Of a DNA stretch of 64,000 bases, positions 44,530-54,921 are shown piece by piece. Location of the stretch: assembly GCF_901764975.1 (NCBI RefSeq), contig NZ_CABFKH010000003.1, positions 124,001 to 188,000 of the forward strand. The letters run 5' to 3'. Within the stretch, counting starts at the first letter, position 1. Each line of letters starts with the position of its first letter. Both the position numbers and the translations under genes were made by a program. The notes under the pieces were generated by a model. The model made no database searches and was not told the origin of the DNA. It was given only the letters and a program-made list of their open reading frames with translations. The DNA comes from Actinobacillus indolicus. GTDB taxonomy: Bacteria > Pseudomonadota > Gammaproteobacteria > Enterobacterales > Pasteurellaceae.

Positions 44530-45798
44530 TTATAACACAGCTCCACCGAGACCGATAAATAATCCTGCAATTGCTGCACTCATTAAGTTAGAAAGAGAAC
44601 CTGCAAGTACTGCTTTTAAACCCATGCGAGCAACATCACTACGACGATTTGGTGCCATACCACCTAAACCACCAATTAAGATAGCGATTGAGCTAAAGTT
44701 TGCGAAACCACAAAGTGCAAAGGTAATAATTGCAATGGTTTTTTCACTTAATACAACGGTTGATTCAGGTTTTAAGTAGTTAACAAAATCAACATAAGCC
44801 ACGAATTCGTTAATTACTAATTTTTGTCCGATTAATGAACCTGCAACTTGTGCTTCAGCACCCCATGGAACACCTATAACCCAAGCTAATGGTTGGAATA
44901 CATAGCCAAATAATGATTGTAAGGTCACACCTTCAAAGCCAACTAAGCCTCCAATCCAACCGATTAAACCATTTAACATGGCAATTAATGCAACGAATGA
45001 AATTAACATCGCACCCACATTCATTGCTAATTGCATACCTGAGAAGGTACCTACTGCTGCAGCTTCGATAACATTAGATGGTTTATCTTCAATATCATCT
45101 TCTGCTAATTCATCTTTAAATGTTTCTGTTTGTGGATGAAGAATTTTAGCAAACAATAGACCACCTGGAGCAGCCATGAATGATGCCGCAATTAAATAAG
45201 TTAATGGAACACCCATACCCGCGTAGCTAATCATCACGGCACCCGCTACAGACGCAACACCACCACACATTACTGCGAATAATTCAGAGTTAGTCATTGA
45301 TTTAATGTATGGTTTAACTAATAAAGGTGCTTCTGTTTGACCTACGAAGATATTTGCAGCTGCAGACATAGATTCTGGTTTTGATGTGCCTAATACTTTT
45401 TGTAATGCACCACCGAGAATACGGATGACAAATTGCATGATACCTAAATAGTAGAGAACAGAAATAAGTGCAGAGAAGAAGATGATAGGAGGAAGAACAC
45501 GGAGTGCGAAGACGAAACCACCGCCACCGAAGACTTCAAACATCTTATCACTTACTAAGCCACCGAATAAGAAGCTGATACCATCATTACTATAGCCAAT
45601 TACTGCGCTAACACCTTCAGCAGCAGCAAGTAAAGCTTGACGGCCAGCAGGGACATAAAGAATCAATGCACCAATACCAATTTGGATGGCTAACGCACCA
45701 AATACAGTACGAAAGTTAATTGCTTTCTTATTATTAGAAAATAAGAATGCAATGAAAAGGAGTGCTGCAATGCCTACAAGGCTCATTAATGCATCCAT
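44530..45798 (-). CDS. nupC: Concentrative nucleoside transporter NupC
   Basis: This 422-residue CNT-family proton- or sodium-coupled nucleoside importer has an N-terminal helix pair (MDALMSLVGIAALLFIAFLF). It carries FVFALRVLPPIIFFSALISV, the substrate motif FVGQTEAPLLVKPY (about 152-165), and GSLSNLMSAAIAGLF near the end. It feeds the deoC-deoD enzymes encoded after it. The 256-base space to the divergent nanE gene holds the promoters of both; I could not find a convincing CRP or CytR box for nupC by eye. Confidence 0.94.
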   Translation of the reverse strand: MDALMSLVGIAALLFIAFLFSNNKKAINFRTVFGALAIQIGIGALILYVPAGRQALLAAAEGVSAVIGYSNDGISFLFGGLVSDKMFEVFGGGGFVFALRVLPPIIFFSALISVLYYLGIMQFVIRILGGALQKVLGTSKPESMSAAANIFVGQTEAPLLVKPYIKSMTNSELFAVMCGGVASVAGAVMISYAGMGVPLTYLIAASFMAAPGGLLFAKILHPQTETFKDELAEDDIEDKPSNVIEAAAVGTFSGMQLAMNVGAMLISFVALIAMLNGLIGWIGGLVGFEGVTLQSLFGYVFQPLAWVIGVPWGAEAQVAGSLIGQKLVINEFVAYVDFVNYLKPESTVVLSEKTIAIITFALCGFANFSSIAILIGGLGGMAPNRRSDVARMGLKAVLAGSLSNLMSAAIAGLFIGLGGAVL

Positions 45799-45983
45799 TT
45801 TGAAACTACCTCTAAATGTGAAAATTAATGTTAATTTTTATATACAAAAACCAACGGGTAAAAAAAGTTCCGTAACTATACAGATTTTTTTTGTCAAAAT
45901 CTTCAGTTTTTTATAATCCTGATTGAAAAGTCAGAGGCAAAATAAAAAAATTTGATCCACCTCTCACTTTTTAATGCTATTGA

Positions 45984-46012
45984 TTGCATTACTTCATTTG
46001 TAGGGGTATGCT
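45984..46012 (+). promoter_or_regulatory. Possible promoter of nanE-nanK
   Basis: TTGCAT (45984-45989) and TATGCT (46007-46012) are 17 bases apart, 42 bases before the nanE start. Both boxes are moderate matches to sigma-70. Confidence 0.4.
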
Positions 46013-46054
46013 TTGGAGCAAATTTTCTTTTTGCTTAATGCTAATGGAGTTTTT

Positions 46055-46750
46055 ATGTCGAGATTAACCAAACAACAAATTTTAGAACAATTAAAAAATG
46101 GTTTAATTGCTTCTTGCCAACCTGTTGATGACGGTCCGATGGACTCGCCAGAGATTGTTGCAGCAATGGCAAAAGCATCAGTCATTGGCGGAGCGGCAGG
46201 GCTTCGTATTGAAGGCATTGATAATTTAAAAGCCGTACGTAAAGTCGTTGATGTGCCGATTGTCGGTATCGTAAAACGTGATTTACCTGACAGCCCTGTT
46301 CGTATCACCCCGTTCTTACAAGATATTGATGATTTGTATCACGCAGGGGCAGACATTATTGCCTTTGATGGTACAGATCGTGTTCGTCCAACGACGATTG
46401 AAGCCTGTGCAAGACGTATCCAAGAGTTAGGGGCAATGTCAATGGCTGACTGCTCAAACTACAAAGAAGGTATGTATTGCCAAGAGTTAGGCGTAGATTT
46501 AATCGGTAGCACAATGTCAGGCTATACTGGCGGTGAAACCCCTGATGAACCAGATGTACAACTGGTGCGTGATTTAGTCGCAAGTGGTTGTCGTGTAATG
46601 GCTGAAGGGCGTTACAATACCCCTGAGCTTGCGGCAGTTGCGATTGAAAATGGGGCTTATGCGGTAACCGTTGGCTCTGCTTTAACTCGTCTTGAGCATA
46701 TCGTAAGCTGGTTTGTGACCGCCATTGATAATCGCAAAACAGGAGCCTAA
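46055..46750 (+). CDS. nanE: N-acetylmannosamine-6-phosphate 2-epimerase
   Basis: NanE converts ManNAc-6-phosphate to GlcNAc-6-phosphate in sialic acid breakdown. The 231-residue TIM barrel has [17 protein letters not shown] near the N-terminus, [18 protein letters not shown] with the catalytic lysine, and [20 protein letters not shown] and [10 protein letters not shown] follow. I use ATG 46055 (MSRLTKQQI) behind TGGAG; the frame extends 14 residues upstream to 46013 without a ribosome site. nanK follows after one base. The aldolase NanA and the transporter are not in this window. Confidence 0.94.
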   Translation: MSRLTKQQILEQLKNGLIASCQPVDDGPMDSPEIVAAMAKASVIGGAAGLRIEGIDNLKAVRKVVDVPIVGIVKRDLPDSPVRITPFLQDIDDLYHAGADIIAFDGTDRVRPTTIEACARRIQELGAMSMADCSNYKEGMYCQELGVDLIGSTMSGYTGGETPDEPDVQLVRDLVASGCRVMAEGRYNTPELAAVAIENGAYAVTVGSALTRLEHIVSWFVTAIDNRKTGA

Positions 46751-46751
46751 T

Positions 46752-47636
46752 ATGACCGCTTGTTTAGCCATTGATGTGGGTGGAACCAAAATTGCCGCTG
46801 CTCTTGTTACCTTAAAGGGAAAAGAAGCGATAGTGGCGGAACGTACACAAATTCACACGCCACAAAATCCAAGTGCGGAAGCCTTAGACAGTGCTTTGGC
46901 ACAAATTTTAACGCAGTTCAAAGGGAAATTTGATCAGGTTTCGGTGGCTTCAACGGGAATTATTCAAAACGGTATTTTGACAGCACTTAACCCAAAAAAT
47001 TTAGGCAATTTGGCGTTCTTTCCCCTTGAGCAAAGTGTTGCCAAACACACAGACAAACCGATTACGCTATTAAATGATGCGCAAGCGGCAGGTTGTGCTG
47101 AATTTTTACGTCAAGACGACATTGAAAATTTTGCCTTTATTACCGTATCGACAGGTGTAGGGGGCGGTATTATCTTAAATCGCAAGCTCTTTACAGGCAC
47201 GAACGGCATCGCAGGGCATATCGGACATAGCCTTGCCGATCCAAATGGGGAAGTGTGTGGCTGTGGACGTGTCGGCTGTGTTGAAGCGGTAGCCGCAGGG
47301 CGTGCGATTGCTCGTGATGCATCTAAATGGGATAATCCATGTGAACCGCCTGAAGTGTTTGAACGTTTCAGAGCAGGCGATTTACAAGCGGTCAGATTAG
47401 TCGAAAAATCTGCAAAAGCGATTGCTCACTTAATCGCAGATCTTAAAATTAGCCTTGATATTCAACGTGTTGCTTTAGGTGGAAGCGTAGGATTAGCAGA
47501 AGGTTATTTAGATAAAGTGAAGCAGTTTCTTGCGGAAATGCCTGAAATTTATCGCCCTGATGTTGTGCCTGCGTATTATGCCCAAGATGCTGGATTGATA
47601 GGTGCAGCTTGGTGGGCAGAAAATCAACATGGTTAA
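46752..47636 (+). CDS. nanK: N-acetylmannosamine kinase (ROK family)
   Basis: NanK phosphorylates ManNAc to the substrate of NanE. The 294-residue ROK protein starts MTACLAIDVGGTKIAAALV with the phosphate loop. It has the zinc motif EVCGCGRVGCVEAVAAGRAI (about 175-194) and LGGSVGLAEGYL near the C-terminus. The ATG at 46752 is one base after the nanE stop, behind AGGAG. A perfect uptake signal (46755-46763) directly follows the start codon and so encodes residues 2-4 and part of residue 5 (T-A-C-L). Other ROK sugar kinases are possible on sequence alone, but nanE next door settles it. Confidence 0.93.
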   Translation: MTACLAIDVGGTKIAAALVTLKGKEAIVAERTQIHTPQNPSAEALDSALAQILTQFKGKFDQVSVASTGIIQNGILTALNPKNLGNLAFFPLEQSVAKHTDKPITLLNDAQAAGCAEFLRQDDIENFAFITVSTGVGGGIILNRKLFTGTNGIAGHIGHSLADPNGEVCGCGRVGCVEAVAAGRAIARDASKWDNPCEPPEVFERFRAGDLQAVRLVEKSAKAIAHLIADLKISLDIQRVALGGSVGLAEGYLDKVKQFLAEMPEIYRPDVVPAYYAQDAGLIGAAWWAENQHG

Positions 47637-47650
47637 TTTTTTGATTTAAG

Positions 47651-47689
47651 TAGGATCTGATAACGAAAAAATCAGATCCTATTTATTTT
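47651..47689 (+). terminator. Terminator of nanE-nanK
   Basis: TAGGATCTGAT and ATCAGATCCTA form a perfect 11-bp stem around nine bases, followed by TTTATTTTG, 14 bases after the nanK stop. Confidence 0.85.
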
Positions 47690-47700
47690 GTAACAAAGTT

Positions 47701-47709
47701 TGCTACAAT
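47701..47709 (+). promoter_or_regulatory. Extended -10 element of malT
   Basis: TG-C-TACAAT is an extended -10 box 29 bases before the malT ATG. No good -35 is visible, as is usual for extended -10 promoters. Confidence 0.45.
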
Positions 47710-47737
47710 CGCCCTCCATGATGTATTCGGAGGCAAA

Positions 47738-50455
47738 ATGCAAGTTGTAACAAAGCTCATACCTACCAAACTGATTTCAAGTAAATCAACTCACAACCCA
47801 CGCTCAGCAAATCAAAATATTGAGCGTAGTGAGCTTTTGAAAACGCTTTCCTCCGCCCAGCATTATCCCTTAACCGTCGTTATTGCCCCTGCAGGATACG
47901 GTAAAACAACGCTAGTTTCTCAATGGAAAGAGCGTTTACTTGCAAAGAATGAGCCGGTTGCTTGGTTTGCTTTAGACGAAAGCGATAATAATGCGGAACA
48001 GTTTTGTCACTATTTTTCTTCTGCGTTGGCGAAAGCCACGGGTATTTCGTTAAATGGTATTACTTATAAAACTAATTTAGTTGATTATTTGGGTCAGTTA
48101 TTAGTTTTGTTAGATAGCGTTCCTCGTCATTTTTATCTGATTATTGATGATTACCACCTAATTGAAAATCCAGAAATCCATGATGCACTTCGTTTTTGGT
48201 TAAAACATCAACCCGACACGATGAGCCTTGTGCTACTTTCTCGCCTTACCCCTCCGTTAAGTATTACTAATTTACGAATTCATGAAAAATTACTCGAAAT
48301 TGATGTTCATCAGCTTGCATTTACACCAGCAGAAACGCGCCAATTTTTTGAGCAAAAGCTAAACGAGCCTCTTAGTGATGAGGTGATTTTCGCTTTATGT
48401 GAGCGAGTAGAAGGGTGGGCAACCGCACTTCAACTAATGACATTTGCGATTAAGCAGAATGCGGAGCTTTTACAGTTCCCAGAAAAACTATTAACAAAGC
48501 TTAATCAGCAGCATATTGCTGACTATCTCAATGAAGAGGTTTTTCATTACGTCGATCCTGAAATCAAACGCTTTATGCAACGTTGTGCGATTTTACGTTC
48601 AATGAATGAAAAATTGATTGTGGCGCTAACACAAGACGAAAATGGGGTTAAACGCTTAGATGAGCTTGAGAAACTGGGCTTGTTCATTACTCGAATGACA
48701 CATGATGATGGAGAACTTTGGTGGAAATTCCACCCGATTTTAGCTGCCTACCTTTCTCAAAGTTGTCGCTTAGAATTACCGAATGAATGGCAACAGCTAC
48801 ACCAAACTGCCGCAATGATGTGGCTAAAATTAGGCTATGGTTCAGAAGCACTCTACCACGCTCAAATGTTAGACGATCCTCAAACGCTCTACCAAATACT
48901 GCAAGAACACGGCTGGGCGTTATTCCATCAAGGGCAACTAAAATTATTAGAAGATTGTTTAGGTCATTTGCCTTCTACACAATTATGGCAAGATGAAAAT
49001 TTAGTGCTTTTAAAAGCATGGCTTGCCCAAAGTCAGCACCGCCATCAAGAAGTGAGCGGTATCTTGCAAAAATTCCAGCCAAAGTTACCGCTTACCGAAA
49101 GTTTACAAGGACGTTTTGACGCATTAAAAGCCCAAGTGGCAATCAATGCAGGCGACGAAGAGCAAGCCTATTTAATTGCAAATCAAGCCTTAGCCAATTT
49201 GTCTGATGAATTTGACTATGCCCAAATTGTTGCTAAGTCGGTAATTGGCGAAGCTCAGCATTGTCGTGGTTATCTCAAAGAAAGTTTAGCCTTAATGCAA
49301 CAAGTTGAAAAAATGGCAACGAGCCAACGGGCGTATCACCACTGGCTTTGGTCTAAACTACAACAGTCTGAAATCTTGTCTGCACAAGGTTTTTGGCAAT
49401 CTGCCTATGATTTATTAAAAGAAACTACCTTACAAACCAAAGAATTTCATCAAATTCCGATGAATGAATTTTTGCTACGCTTAAAAGGGCAAATTCTATG
49501 GGAATGGCACCATCTTGACCAAGCCGAAGCAATGGCGAATGCAGGGATCGAGGTGTTAGACAAGGAAGAAGAACGTATTCAAAGCCTTGCTTTATTAGCT
49601 AAAATTTCCCTAACCAAAGGTGACTTAAACAATGCAGAACGTCTGATTGAGCAGTGCCGAATGCTACTGGCTCGTTGTTCGCCGCATAAAGATTGGGTAA
49701 CGGCACTTGATGAAATCCAGCTGATCTATTGGCAAATGCGTAATGAAACTCGCTATTTAGAAGGCTGGTTGGCACAAGCGAGTTTCCCTAGCCAAGAACA
49801 TAACCACTTTACCCAACGCCAATGGCGGAATATTGCCCGCTGTTACTTATTACAAGAAGATTACGAACAAGCGTTGCGTATTCTCAACAGCTTACTGCGG
49901 ACTACTGCGATTTTTAATTTAGTGAGCGATAGCCAACGTGCGTTAATTTTGCGTAATCGAGTTTATATGCTACAAGGAAAGCCGGATTTAGCTCAGCGTG
50001 ATTTAATTCAAGCCTTGAATTTGAGCCAACAAACCAACTTTATTAGTGCTTTTGTTATAGAAGGGGATCTCATGGCGCAACAAATTCGCCAACTCCTTCA
50101 GTTGAATGTCCTAGAAGATTTATCTACCCATAAGGCACAATTTATTTTACGCAGTATCAATCAACATAATCGTCATAAAATTGCACATTTTGATGAGGAG
50201 TTTGTCAAAAACTTGCTTGCCAATCCACAAGTGCCAGAACTGCTCAAAATCAGTCCGCTTACTCAACGAGAATGGCAAGTGTTAGGGTTAATTTATTCAG
50301 GTTATAGCAACGAACAGATCTCTCAAGAACTGGTAGTCGCAATGACTACCATCAAAACCCATATACGCAATCTCTATCAGAAAATCGGCGTGGCAAATCG
50401 TGCCGAAGCGATTGAATATACTCGCAGTTTATTGAGAATGATGGGATATAATTAG
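47738..50455 (+). CDS. malT: MalT, ATP-dependent activator of maltose genes
   Basis: MalT is the STAND-class, maltotriose- and ATP-activated regulator of maltose and maltodextrin operons. The 905-residue protein starts near LIPTKLISSKSTHNPRS. It has Walker A APAGYGKTTLVSQWK (about 51-65) and Walker B FYLIIDDYHLIENPE. A long TPR-like sensor follows, and a C-terminal LuxR-type helix-turn-helix (LTQREWQVLGLIYSGYSNEQ, about 848-867) with TIKTHIRNLYQKIGV. Length matches E. coli MalT (901). The ribosome site GGAGG precedes the ATG. No maltose gene is in this window, so its targets lie elsewhere. Confidence 0.94.
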   Translation: MQVVTKLIPTKLISSKSTHNPRSANQNIERSELLKTLSSAQHYPLTVVIAPAGYGKTTLVSQWKERLLAKNEPVAWFALDESDNNAEQFCHYFSSALAKATGISLNGITYKTNLVDYLGQLLVLLDSVPRHFYLIIDDYHLIENPEIHDALRFWLKHQPDTMSLVLLSRLTPPLSITNLRIHEKLLEIDVHQLAFTPAETRQFFEQKLNEPLSDEVIFALCERVEGWATALQLMTFAIKQNAELLQFPEKLLTKLNQQHIADYLNEEVFHYVDPEIKRFMQRCAILRSMNEKLIVALTQDENGVKRLDELEKLGLFITRMTHDDGELWWKFHPILAAYLSQSCRLELPNEWQQLHQTAAMMWLKLGYGSEALYHAQMLDDPQTLYQILQEHGWALFHQGQLKLLEDCLGHLPSTQLWQDENLVLLKAWLAQSQHRHQEVSGILQKFQPKLPLTESLQGRFDALKAQVAINAGDEEQAYLIANQALANLSDEFDYAQIVAKSVIGEAQHCRGYLKESLALMQQVEKMATSQRAYHHWLWSKLQQSEILSAQGFWQSAYDLLKETTLQTKEFHQIPMNEFLLRLKGQILWEWHHLDQAEAMANAGIEVLDKEEERIQSLALLAKISLTKGDLNNAERLIEQCRMLLARCSPHKDWVTALDEIQLIYWQMRNETRYLEGWLAQASFPSQEHNHFTQRQWRNIARCYLLQEDYEQALRILNSLLRTTAIFNLVSDSQRALILRNRVYMLQGKPDLAQRDLIQALNLSQQTNFISAFVIEGDLMAQQIRQLLQLNVLEDLSTHKAQFILRSINQHNRHKIAHFDEEFVKNLLANPQVPELLKISPLTQREWQVLGLIYSGYSNEQISQELVVAMTTIKTHIRNLYQKIGVANRAEAIEYTRSLLRMMGYN

Positions 50456-50463
50456 GGAAAATA

Positions 50464-50498
50464 AAAGGCATAGTCAGCAAAACTGAGACTATGCCTTT
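50464..50498. terminator. Bidirectional terminator between malT and groEL
   Basis: AAAGGCATAGTC and GACTATGCCTTT form a 12-bp stem around 11 bases, with A-rich and T-rich flanks. It lies between the convergent malT and groEL stops and can serve both. Confidence 0.88.
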
Positions 50499-50517
50499 GA
50501 TTGTTATTTGGACAAAA

Positions 50518-52164
<1,647 letters not shown>

Positions 52165-52172
52165 TTATTCCT

Positions 52173-52268
52173 TGTAGGGACACACTGCGTGTGTCCGTGA
52201 TTAATTTGTAAAAATATTTAATGATTTAACCGCTTGTTGTAGTTGGACACACGCAGTGTGTCCCTACA
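52173..52268. repeat. GTAGGG-ended inverted-repeat element, copy 2, in groES-groEL
   Basis: The left arm (52174-52197) is identical to the left arm of copy 1. The right arm (52245-52267) is its inverted partner, ending CCCTAC. Each arm folds as a GGACACAC/GTGTGTCC hairpin. The AT-rich centre carries a perfect uptake signal (52229-52237). The element takes up nearly all of the 110-base spacer between groES and groEL. Confidence 0.9.
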
Positions 52269-52271
52269 AAT

Positions 52272-52559
52272 TTATTCAACGATTGCTAAAATATTGTCTT
52301 CAGAAAGAATTAACACCGTTTCGCCGTCAATTTTTTCTTCTTTCACGCCATATTCATTGAAAATCACCACATCACCGACTTTCACATTTAACGGCAACAC
52401 AGTGCCATTATCTAAAGTACGACCATTGCCAACGGCAATCACAGTACCACGAGTAGATTTAGTTGCCGCAGAGCCAGTTAAAACGATACCGCCTGCAGAT
52501 TTAGTTTCGATTTCTTCACGTTTTAAAATCACTTTGTCGTGTAACGGACGAATTTTCAT
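52272..52559 (-). CDS. groES: Co-chaperonin GroES (Hsp10)
   Basis: GroES caps the GroEL chamber. The 95-residue protein reads [18 protein letters not shown], followed by the mobile loop [14 protein letters not shown] (19-32) that contacts GroEL, and ends [12 protein letters not shown]. It is first in the operon, behind a heat-shock promoter (52622-52649) and a leader hairpin (52591-52613). A strong TAGGAGCAACTC ribosome site precedes the ATG. Confidence 0.98.
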   Translation of the reverse strand: MKIRPLHDKVILKREEIETKSAGGIVLTGSAATKSTRGTVIAVGNGRTLDNGTVLPLNVKVGDVVIFNEYGVKEEKIDGETVLILSEDNILAIVE

Positions 52560-52590
52560 TGAGTTGCTCCTAAAATTTGATTGAAAAATT

Positions 52591-52613
52591 TTGCGTCACC
52601 TAACGTGACGCAA
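52591..52613 (-). promoter_or_regulatory. Hairpin in the groES leader
   Basis: TTGCGTCAC and GTGACGCAA form a perfect 9-bp stem around five bases, between the heat-shock promoter and groES. It is not the CIRCE sequence, whose arms differ. It may stabilise the mRNA 5' end. Confidence 0.6.
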
Positions 52614-52621
52614 CGATGGGT

Positions 52622-52649
52622 ATTTGGTGATTTGATTTGATATTTCAAG
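52622..52649 (-). promoter_or_regulatory. Heat-shock (sigma-32) promoter of groESL
   Basis: On the minus strand CTTGAAA (52643-52649) and CACCAAAT (52622-52629) are 13 bases apart. These match the sigma-32 -35 and closely approach the -10 consensus CCCCATNT. Confidence 0.7.
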
Positions 52650-52704
52650 GGGAAAAGCAAAAAATTTGCAAAATTTTATCGAAATCTGACCGCTTGTTAG
52701 CGAT

Positions 52705-53679
52705 TTAATTTGTTTCCACAAATTTCAATGCTTCAGTTACTACTTCTACGCCAGCCCCTTGTTTGCACGCATTTTCACTTAAATGCCTACGCCATTGTCT
52801 TGCCCCTTTACAGTTTTGGAATGCTCCAAGAATATGGCGGACAATGTGATTGAGATAAACGCCTTGTGAAAGTTGCTGTTCAATGTAAGGTAGCATTTTT
52901 TCAACGGCTTGTTTTGGTGTAACAATCTCGGTATTTGGGTCAAACAGCTCTCGATCAATATAACCGAGCAAAGACGGATTTTGATAGGCTTCACGCCCGA
53001 CCATCACGCCATCAACAAATTGCAAGTGATGTTTGATCTCTTCAATCGTTTTAATCCCGCCGTTAATGCTAATTTTAAGATGTGGAAAATCCCGCTTGAG
53101 TTGATAAACTCGTTCATAATCAAGCGGTGGGATTTCACGATTTTCTTTCGGACTTAAACCTGACAGCCACGCTTTACGTGCGTGAACAATAAAATCGTCA
53201 CAATAAGGCTGAATTTTCTCAATAAAATCGCATAGAAATTCATAGCTATCTAGATCGTCAATACCAATACGATGTTTAACGGTAACAGGAATACTCACCT
53301 CGTTTTTCATTGTTTCTACACAGCGAGCGACTAAATCCGCTTTTCCCATTAAACAGGCACCAAACATACCATTTTGAACACGATCTGACGGACAACCGAC
53401 ATTCAGATTGATTTCCGCATAGCCTCGTTCTTCCACTAATTTTGCACATTTCGCTAACTGTTCAGGATCGCTCCCCCCTAATTGCAACGCCATAGGATTT
53501 TCTGTGGGATCGTAAGCAAGCAGATCGTATTTTGCGTGTAAAATTGCGGGTGCGGTAATCATCTCACTATAAAGTAAGCTATGTTGAGTAAATTGACGAT
53601 GAAAATAGCGGCAGTGGCGGGTTGTCCAATCGAGCATTGGTGCAACAGAAAATCGTCCGCGATAGTAGTTTTCTTGCAT
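52705..53679 (-). CDS. dusA: tRNA-dihydrouridine synthase A
   Basis: DusA reduces uridine 20 (and 20a) of tRNAs using FMN and NADPH. The 324-residue protein starts [20 protein letters not shown], with the FMN-loop APMLDWT typical of DusA. It has [20 protein letters not shown] with the catalytic cysteine, [16 protein letters not shown], and ISINGGIKT in the phosphate site. I use ATG 53679; the open frame runs 14 residues further upstream without a good start. A perfect uptake signal at 52689-52697 lies just past its end. Confidence 0.93.
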   Translation of the reverse strand: MQENYYRGRFSVAPMLDWTTRHCRYFHRQFTQHSLLYSEMITAPAILHAKYDLLAYDPTENPMALQLGGSDPEQLAKCAKLVEERGYAEINLNVGCPSDRVQNGMFGACLMGKADLVARCVETMKNEVSIPVTVKHRIGIDDLDSYEFLCDFIEKIQPYCDDFIVHARKAWLSGLSPKENREIPPLDYERVYQLKRDFPHLKISINGGIKTIEEIKHHLQFVDGVMVGREAYQNPSLLGYIDRELFDPNTEIVTPKQAVEKMLPYIEQQLSQGVYLNHIVRHILGAFQNCKGARQWRRHLSENACKQGAGVEVVTEALKFVETN

Positions 53680-53737
53680 TGATAAAATCCAGATAAATAA
53701 CAAGCGGTCAGATCTTAACAATATTTTGCAAAAAATA

Positions 53738-53900
53738 CGGTATTATGTAGCACTTGCACAAACATTAAATATTTTCGTAGGGGCGGGGTTTATCCCCGCC
53801 CGAATCTTATTCGAACATCAGGGCTTACGGGTGGGGATAAACCCCACCCCTACATAAATTTTCCTAAAATTGACTTTTGTGCAACTGCTACATAATACCG
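53738..53900. repeat. Nested inverted-repeat structure, outer arms
   Basis: A 25-base arm (53738-53762) has an inverted partner at 53876-53900 that differs at one base. Between them, separated by AT-rich spacers, lies copy 3 of the GTAGGG-ended element. The whole fills most of the gap between dusA and the divergent-side cation-efflux gene; no ORF lies inside. Confidence 0.85.
53777..53854. repeat. GTAGGG-ended inverted-repeat element, copy 3
   Basis: The arms at 53778-53803 and 53828-53853 are inverted copies differing at two positions. Each arm is a hairpin: GGGCGGGG/CCCCGCCC on the left and GGGTGGGG/CCCCACCC on the right. The two differences are paired with each other within each hairpin, so both stems stay perfect. 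The ends GTAGGGG are shared with copies 1 and 2 but the stem sequence is different. Confidence 0.88.
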
Positions 53901-53971
53901 AAAAAATAGGAAAGATCAAACCGCTTATGCACATTCATTGATCGCAATGATACTATAAATTTCAAATTTCG

Positions 53972-54889
53972 TTAATGATGATGAGCAATCTCCGCTTTTC
54001 CGTGCTGTTCAAAATAGACGGCTAAATCATTTTGCAATGTGGCGTGAATATCCATTTCGTGAAAACGTTTCGCAAGGTTATGCAAAATTTGTCTTTCTGT
54101 TTCTGTATCCACATCTTCGGCGAAGCAGAGTTGAGCAGAAAGGTAGATTTCATCTTCGGTTAATCCCCAAATTTGCATACGGGTGATCGATTTAATCTCT
54201 TTTGGCTCGAGCAACATTTGCTCTACTTTTGCCACATCTACATTCGTTGGCACGCCCTGCATTAACAAACGAATTGCGGTACGACAGACATTGAAACCAC
54301 TACGGAAGATAATAATACTCACCGCCGCACTCGCCACGGCATCTAGCCATAACCAGTTAAAGAAATACATTCCAAGCCCAGCAAGAATAGCCGCAACAGA
54401 ACCCAGCGTATCAGCCACAACGTGTAAATATGCCGCTTTCATATTTAGATTGCTCTGGTCGCTTGATAACATAATGCGAGCAACCACAATATTCATTATC
54501 AAACCAAGCACGGCAACGGCAACCATCGGTAGCGACATAATTGGGCTTGGATTGACTAAACGCCCGACGGCTTCAATGATAATGTAGATAGCAATGATCA
54601 CGAGTGTGCTTCCGTTTACAAGGGCAACCAGGGTTTCTGCACGGCGATAACCGAAATTCATTATTTTATTTGGCATTTTTTTGCCAATATAGAGTGCAAA
54701 AAGCGATAATAAGAGCGATAAACTATCACTTGCCATATGCCCTGCATCAGCAAGTAAGGCAAGGCTATTAAAGAAATAGCCAGAGATTGCTTCAACGACC
54801 ATAAAAGTCGTTATAATAGCTAAGCTAATCAATAGGATACGCTTATTTTGTGGGGCGTGCGACTCCATATAAGAATGTGAATGCGACAT
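53972..54889 (-). CDS. Cation diffusion facilitator (zinc/cobalt efflux)
   Basis: This 305-residue CDF antiporter has a histidine-rich N-terminus (MSHSHSYMESH) and six membrane helices. Helix II carries LADAGHMASDSLSLLLSLFA and helix V carries AYLHVVADTLGSVAAI; the aspartate and histidine pairs form the zinc site. A cytoplasmic dimerisation domain and a C-terminal HHxH-type tail (EIAHHH) follow. ZitB/CzcD-like export of zinc is most likely. Its ATG is only 32 bases from that of the divergent pabB. The terminal metal-binding histidines match a metal-efflux role. Confidence 0.9.
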   Translation of the reverse strand: MSHSHSYMESHAPQNKRILLISLAIITTFMVVEAISGYFFNSLALLADAGHMASDSLSLLLSLFALYIGKKMPNKIMNFGYRRAETLVALVNGSTLVIIAIYIIIEAVGRLVNPSPIMSLPMVAVAVLGLIMNIVVARIMLSSDQSNLNMKAAYLHVVADTLGSVAAILAGLGMYFFNWLWLDAVASAAVSIIIFRSGFNVCRTAIRLLMQGVPTNVDVAKVEQMLLEPKEIKSITRMQIWGLTEDEIYLSAQLCFAEDVDTETERQILHNLAKRFHEMDIHATLQNDLAVYFEQHGKAEIAHHH

Positions 54890-54921
54890 AGGTTTTAACT
54901 CCGAATAATAGAAATATCAAA

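Noticed and set aside
45799-46054. Possible CRP or CytR boxes between nupC and nanE
   Set aside because: TGTGA-like and TTTGA-like half sites occur but none has a matching second half at the right spacing; not strong enough to call.
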